From NCBI GenBank assembly GCA_964506075.1, contig CAZDKO010000011.1, positions 8,562 to 41,311 on the forward strand: 32,750 bases of DNA, in the 5' to 3' direction. This document shows positions 30,856 to 32,750 of this stretch, piece after piece (within the stretch, counting starts at the first letter, position 1; the number at the start of each line of letters is the position of its first letter). The position numbers and the translations under genes were made by a program. The stretch comes from CAZDKO01 sp964506075 [NCBI: uncultured bacterium]. GTDB taxonomy: Bacteria > CAZDME01 > JAYEMH01. The notes under the pieces are model-generated. The model did no database searches and was not told the DNA's origin. It worked only from the letters and a program-made list of their open reading frames with translations.

Positions 30856-31197
30856 ATGAATAAAAAAACCGGATTTACCTTAATAGAAATATTATTTGTC
30901 CTTTTAGTTATTGTTTTATTGGTAGCTATTGCTGTTCCCAATTTTATGAAAGCTCAAAACGAGATTAAGAAAATGACCTGTATATCTAATCTCAAAAGTA
31001 TTGATGATTCGGTTAATAGATACTCCTCCAGTTATAAAAAAGCACTTGGAACTCCGGTGTATTTTACCGATTTAGTACCGGCATATCTTAAAGTACGCCC
31101 CGAATGTCCTTCTAAAGGCACCTATTATATTACCGTTGTAGGTTCTAATCCCACCTGTTCCAAATCAGACCTCGGGCATGAACTGCCGACTTCTTGA
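30856..31197 (+). CDS. Type II secretion/type IV pilus-like pseudopilin
   Basis: A 113-aa pseudopilin. The class III signal KKTG/FTLIEILFVLLVIV has the prepilin peptidase cut site after Gly6 and the needed Glu at +5. PNFMKAQNEIKKMTC continues the N-terminal helix, then NLKSIDDSVNRYSS. The C-terminal part ends CPSKGTYYITVVGSNPTCS, two Cys likely in a disulfide. GAGGTAG stands before the ATG. A pilin-like end of the same type is fused to a TM2 protein at 13635-14381. No assembly genes lie in the window. Confidence 0.92.
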   Translation: MNKKTGFTLIEILFVLLVIVLLVAIAVPNFMKAQNEIKKMTCISNLKSIDDSVNRYSSSYKKALGTPVYFTDLVPAYLKVRPECPSKGTYYITVVGSNPTCSKSDLGHELPTS

Positions 31198-31236
31198 TTG
31201 ATTTTTAATTAATAAACGGCAAATGCTTTTTTAATC

Positions 31237-31752
31237 ATGGTAAAAATTTTTATTACCGGTAAATCCGGCGTTGGTAAAACAACCCTGGTGAAGCATATAA
31301 TTAACCTGTATGGTGAATTTACGGGAGGATTTTATACTCAGGAAGTCAGGGAGAATAAAAGACGCCTTGGTTTTGATATTATTTCTTTATCCGGAGAGAA
31401 GGGGATGTTGGCCCGCAGCGATTATCGGAGTAAATTCCGGATAGGCAGATATGGAATTAATCTGGCTGATTTAGAAAGGGTGGGGTTAAAGGCTCTGGAC
31501 GAGGCGGTTAAAAACAAACAATTGATTGTTATTGATGAGATAGGTAAAATGGAACTATTTTCCCAGAGTTTTAAGGAAAAGGTTATTGAAGTTATAAATA
31601 GTTCTAAAAAAATTTTAGCGGTGATTACCTTAAGTAAAGATGAATTTGTAGAAAGTTTAAAACTCTATCCCGGCTTTAGAATTTTTGAACTTAACCGCAC
31701 TAATTTTGATGATGTTTTAAAGGAAATCATCAAAATCCTGGAGATAAAATGA
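31237..31752 (+). CDS. THEP1-type nucleoside-triphosphatase
   Basis: A 171-aa NTPase of the THEP1/NTPase_1 family, which hydrolyses NTPs to NDPs and is found in archaea, thermophilic bacteria and eukaryotes. Walker A GKSGVGKTT (8-16) starts it. GGFYTQEVRENKRRLGFDI is a family block and VIDEIGKMELFS the Walker B region. NLADLERVGLKALDEA is also typical. The cellular role is unknown. It ends with an ATGA overlap to rsmE. Confidence 0.92.
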   Translation: MVKIFITGKSGVGKTTLVKHIINLYGEFTGGFYTQEVRENKRRLGFDIISLSGEKGMLARSDYRSKFRIGRYGINLADLERVGLKALDEAVKNKQLIVIDEIGKMELFSQSFKEKVIEVINSSKKILAVITLSKDEFVESLKLYPGFRIFELNRTNFDDVLKEIIKILEIK

Positions 31753-32486
31753 GTCAGTTTTTTTCGCCGCCGGGAAGTATCAAGGGTGGTAAAATTTTTA
31801 TAGAAGGTGAAGAAGCACATCATATTCTACAAGTAATGCGTTTAAAAGTGGGAGACCGGGTCAGTATTTTTGACGGCCAGGGAAATATTTATCAAGGGGT
31901 TATCGTAGAAGAAAGGAAAAAATCGGCCGTCGTAAATATTGTCAGTAAGAAAAAAGAAAAATTTTTGAGTAAACCGGCTTTTTGTCTGGCTCAGGGTATT
32001 CCAGCCAGAAATAAAATGGATTATTTGATAGAAAAAGCCACAGAATTGGGGGTGGATAGTTTTTTCCCTCTGGAAACTAAACGTTCTGTTGTAAGGGTGG
32101 ATAAAAACAGAGCTGAAGCAACCCGGAAAAGATGGGAAAGAATCGCTATTTCTGCTTCTAAACAATGCGGACGCTTAAAACTTCCCGTAATTAATCCCAT
32201 AATTAAGTTCTCTGAGTTTTTAAAAAGGATTCCGGAATTTGACTTGGTTTTATTTGCCTGTCTGGACGAAAGAACGGTAGCCCTCAAGAATATTATTAAA
32301 AACGTAAGTAGCCCCCAAAGTATTTTGGTTTTTATCGGGCCGGAAGGAGACTTTACTCCGGAAGAAATCAAACTGGCTAAGGTTAACGGGTGCAATTTAA
32401 TTTCGTTGGGGGCCAATGTCCTTAAATCAGATACAGCGGGTTTGGCGGTTTTAGCTATTTTACAGTATGAATATAACCGAAATTAG
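31749..32486 (+). CDS. rsmE: 16S rRNA (uracil1498-N3)-methyltransferase RsmE
   Basis: A 245-aa SPOUT-class methyltransferase that methylates U1498 of 16S rRNA. The N-terminal PUA-like part has HHILQVMRLKVGDRVSIFDG. The knotted C-terminal part has FIGPEGDFTPEEI and LGANVLKSDTAGLAVL; the more common form is LGxRILRxETA, so the Arg is replaced. ATEKATELGVDSFFPL-like KATELGVDSFFPLETKRSV is present. Length is normal. It starts by ATGA overlap with the NTPase gene. Confidence 0.94.
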   Translation: MSQFFSPPGSIKGGKIFIEGEEAHHILQVMRLKVGDRVSIFDGQGNIYQGVIVEERKKSAVVNIVSKKKEKFLSKPAFCLAQGIPARNKMDYLIEKATELGVDSFFPLETKRSVVRVDKNRAEATRKRWERIAISASKQCGRLKLPVINPIIKFSEFLKRIPEFDLVLFACLDERTVALKNIIKNVSSPQSILVFIGPEGDFTPEEIKLAKVNGCNLISLGANVLKSDTAGLAVLAILQYEYNRN

Positions 32487-32535
32487 ATTTATCGGTTATC
32501 AGGGATGTGGTTTTCAATGATTAAAGAGGGATAAA

Positions 32536-32750
32536 ATGGAAATAAGTGAATTTCAGGAATGGATGCGTAAAATTTATTTTACTAAAGACAGTCAAAAAGG
32601 AGCCAACCTTAGTTTTCTCTGGCTAATTGAAGAGATAGGTGAGTTAGCCCACGAAATAAGGGGAAAAAACATTTCAGGTTGCCAGCGGGAATTTGCCGAT
32701 TGTTTTGCCTGGTTAGTCAGCTTAGCTAACCTTTTAGGGGTTAACCTGGA
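32536..32750 (+). CDS. MazG-like nucleotide pyrophosphohydrolase, 3' end outside the window
   Basis: About 71 codons are visible before the window ends. The start MEISEFQEWMRKIYF is followed by FLWLIEEIGELAHEI, the MazG-type EExxE metal site, and EFADCFAWLVSLANLLG with its ExxD partner. This is the layout of single-domain MazG-like NTP pyrophosphohydrolases of about 100 aa. AGAGGGA precedes the ATG at 32536. The gene follows rsmE by about 50 bp. Confidence 0.85.
   Translation, partial: MEISEFQEWMRKIYFTKDSQKGANLSFLWLIEEIGELAHEIRGKNISGCQREFADCFAWLVSLANLLGVNL

Overview
The window looks like a chromosomal piece of an uncultured Gram-negative (diderm) bacterium of moderate GC. An outer-membrane TonB-dependent receptor, TonB, a signal-peptidase-II-like domain and bacterial housekeeping genes (mnmA, rsmE) point to a diderm. 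Short pseudopilins ending in a CPxxGxY...PxCS pattern, an archaeal-type class I FBP aldolase, a Hel308/Ski2-type helicase, THEP1 and a large multidomain ORF fragment together suggest a candidate-phylum lineage such as Omnitrophota. That placement is my inference from gene content, not a computed result.

Layout. (a) 1-7850: the 3' end of a large fused protein (LspA-like, GNAT-like and cysteine-peptidase-like segments), a small membrane protein with an internal duplication, a convergent Hel308-like helicase, a DRG/TGS-type GTPase with a flavin reductase behind it, and fbaB with a promoter and strong terminator. (b) 7940-11605: an array that reads as integron gene cassettes without an integrase. 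A good promoter is followed by a GTTATGC core site, small unrelated or hypothetical genes all on the + strand, and three attC-like folding sites sharing the block GCTCCAGCGGAC or CTCAGCGGAC. A Y1 (RAYT) transposase element with perfect 15-bp ends sits inside the array. (c) 11649-15894: a PDZ protein, membrane proteins, a B-box/TM2/pseudopilin fusion and a secreted polysaccharide deacetylase. (d) 15990-21940: a compact metal (probably nickel) uptake locus (nikR, ecfT, ecfA, tonB, TonB-dependent receptor, ECF S component, methyltransferase) bracketed by a perfect 100-bp inverted repeat. One repeat copy carries a nested 67-bp hairpin insertion. (e) 21934-32750: DUF72 protein, mnmA, an alpha/beta hydrolase, an ABC exporter with two tandem paralogous membrane-anchored TPR proteins, small membrane proteins, a YihY/BrkB protein, a HAMP-only membrane protein, a pseudopilin, THEP1, rsmE and the start of a MazG-like gene.

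How the parts work together. The metal locus is a full import route: receptor across the outer membrane, TonB as energy coupler (no exbBD in the window), then an ECF-type importer (EcfT, one EcfA, S component) across the inner membrane, with NikR as the nickel sensor. The S component is not of the CbiM/NikM type. The cassette region is an accessory block between conserved backbone genes. The most notable points are the integrase-less cassette array with recoverable cassette boundaries, and the inverted-repeat-bracketed nickel island whose predicted mRNA would have complementary 5' and 3' ends.

No rRNA, tRNA or CRISPR array was seen.
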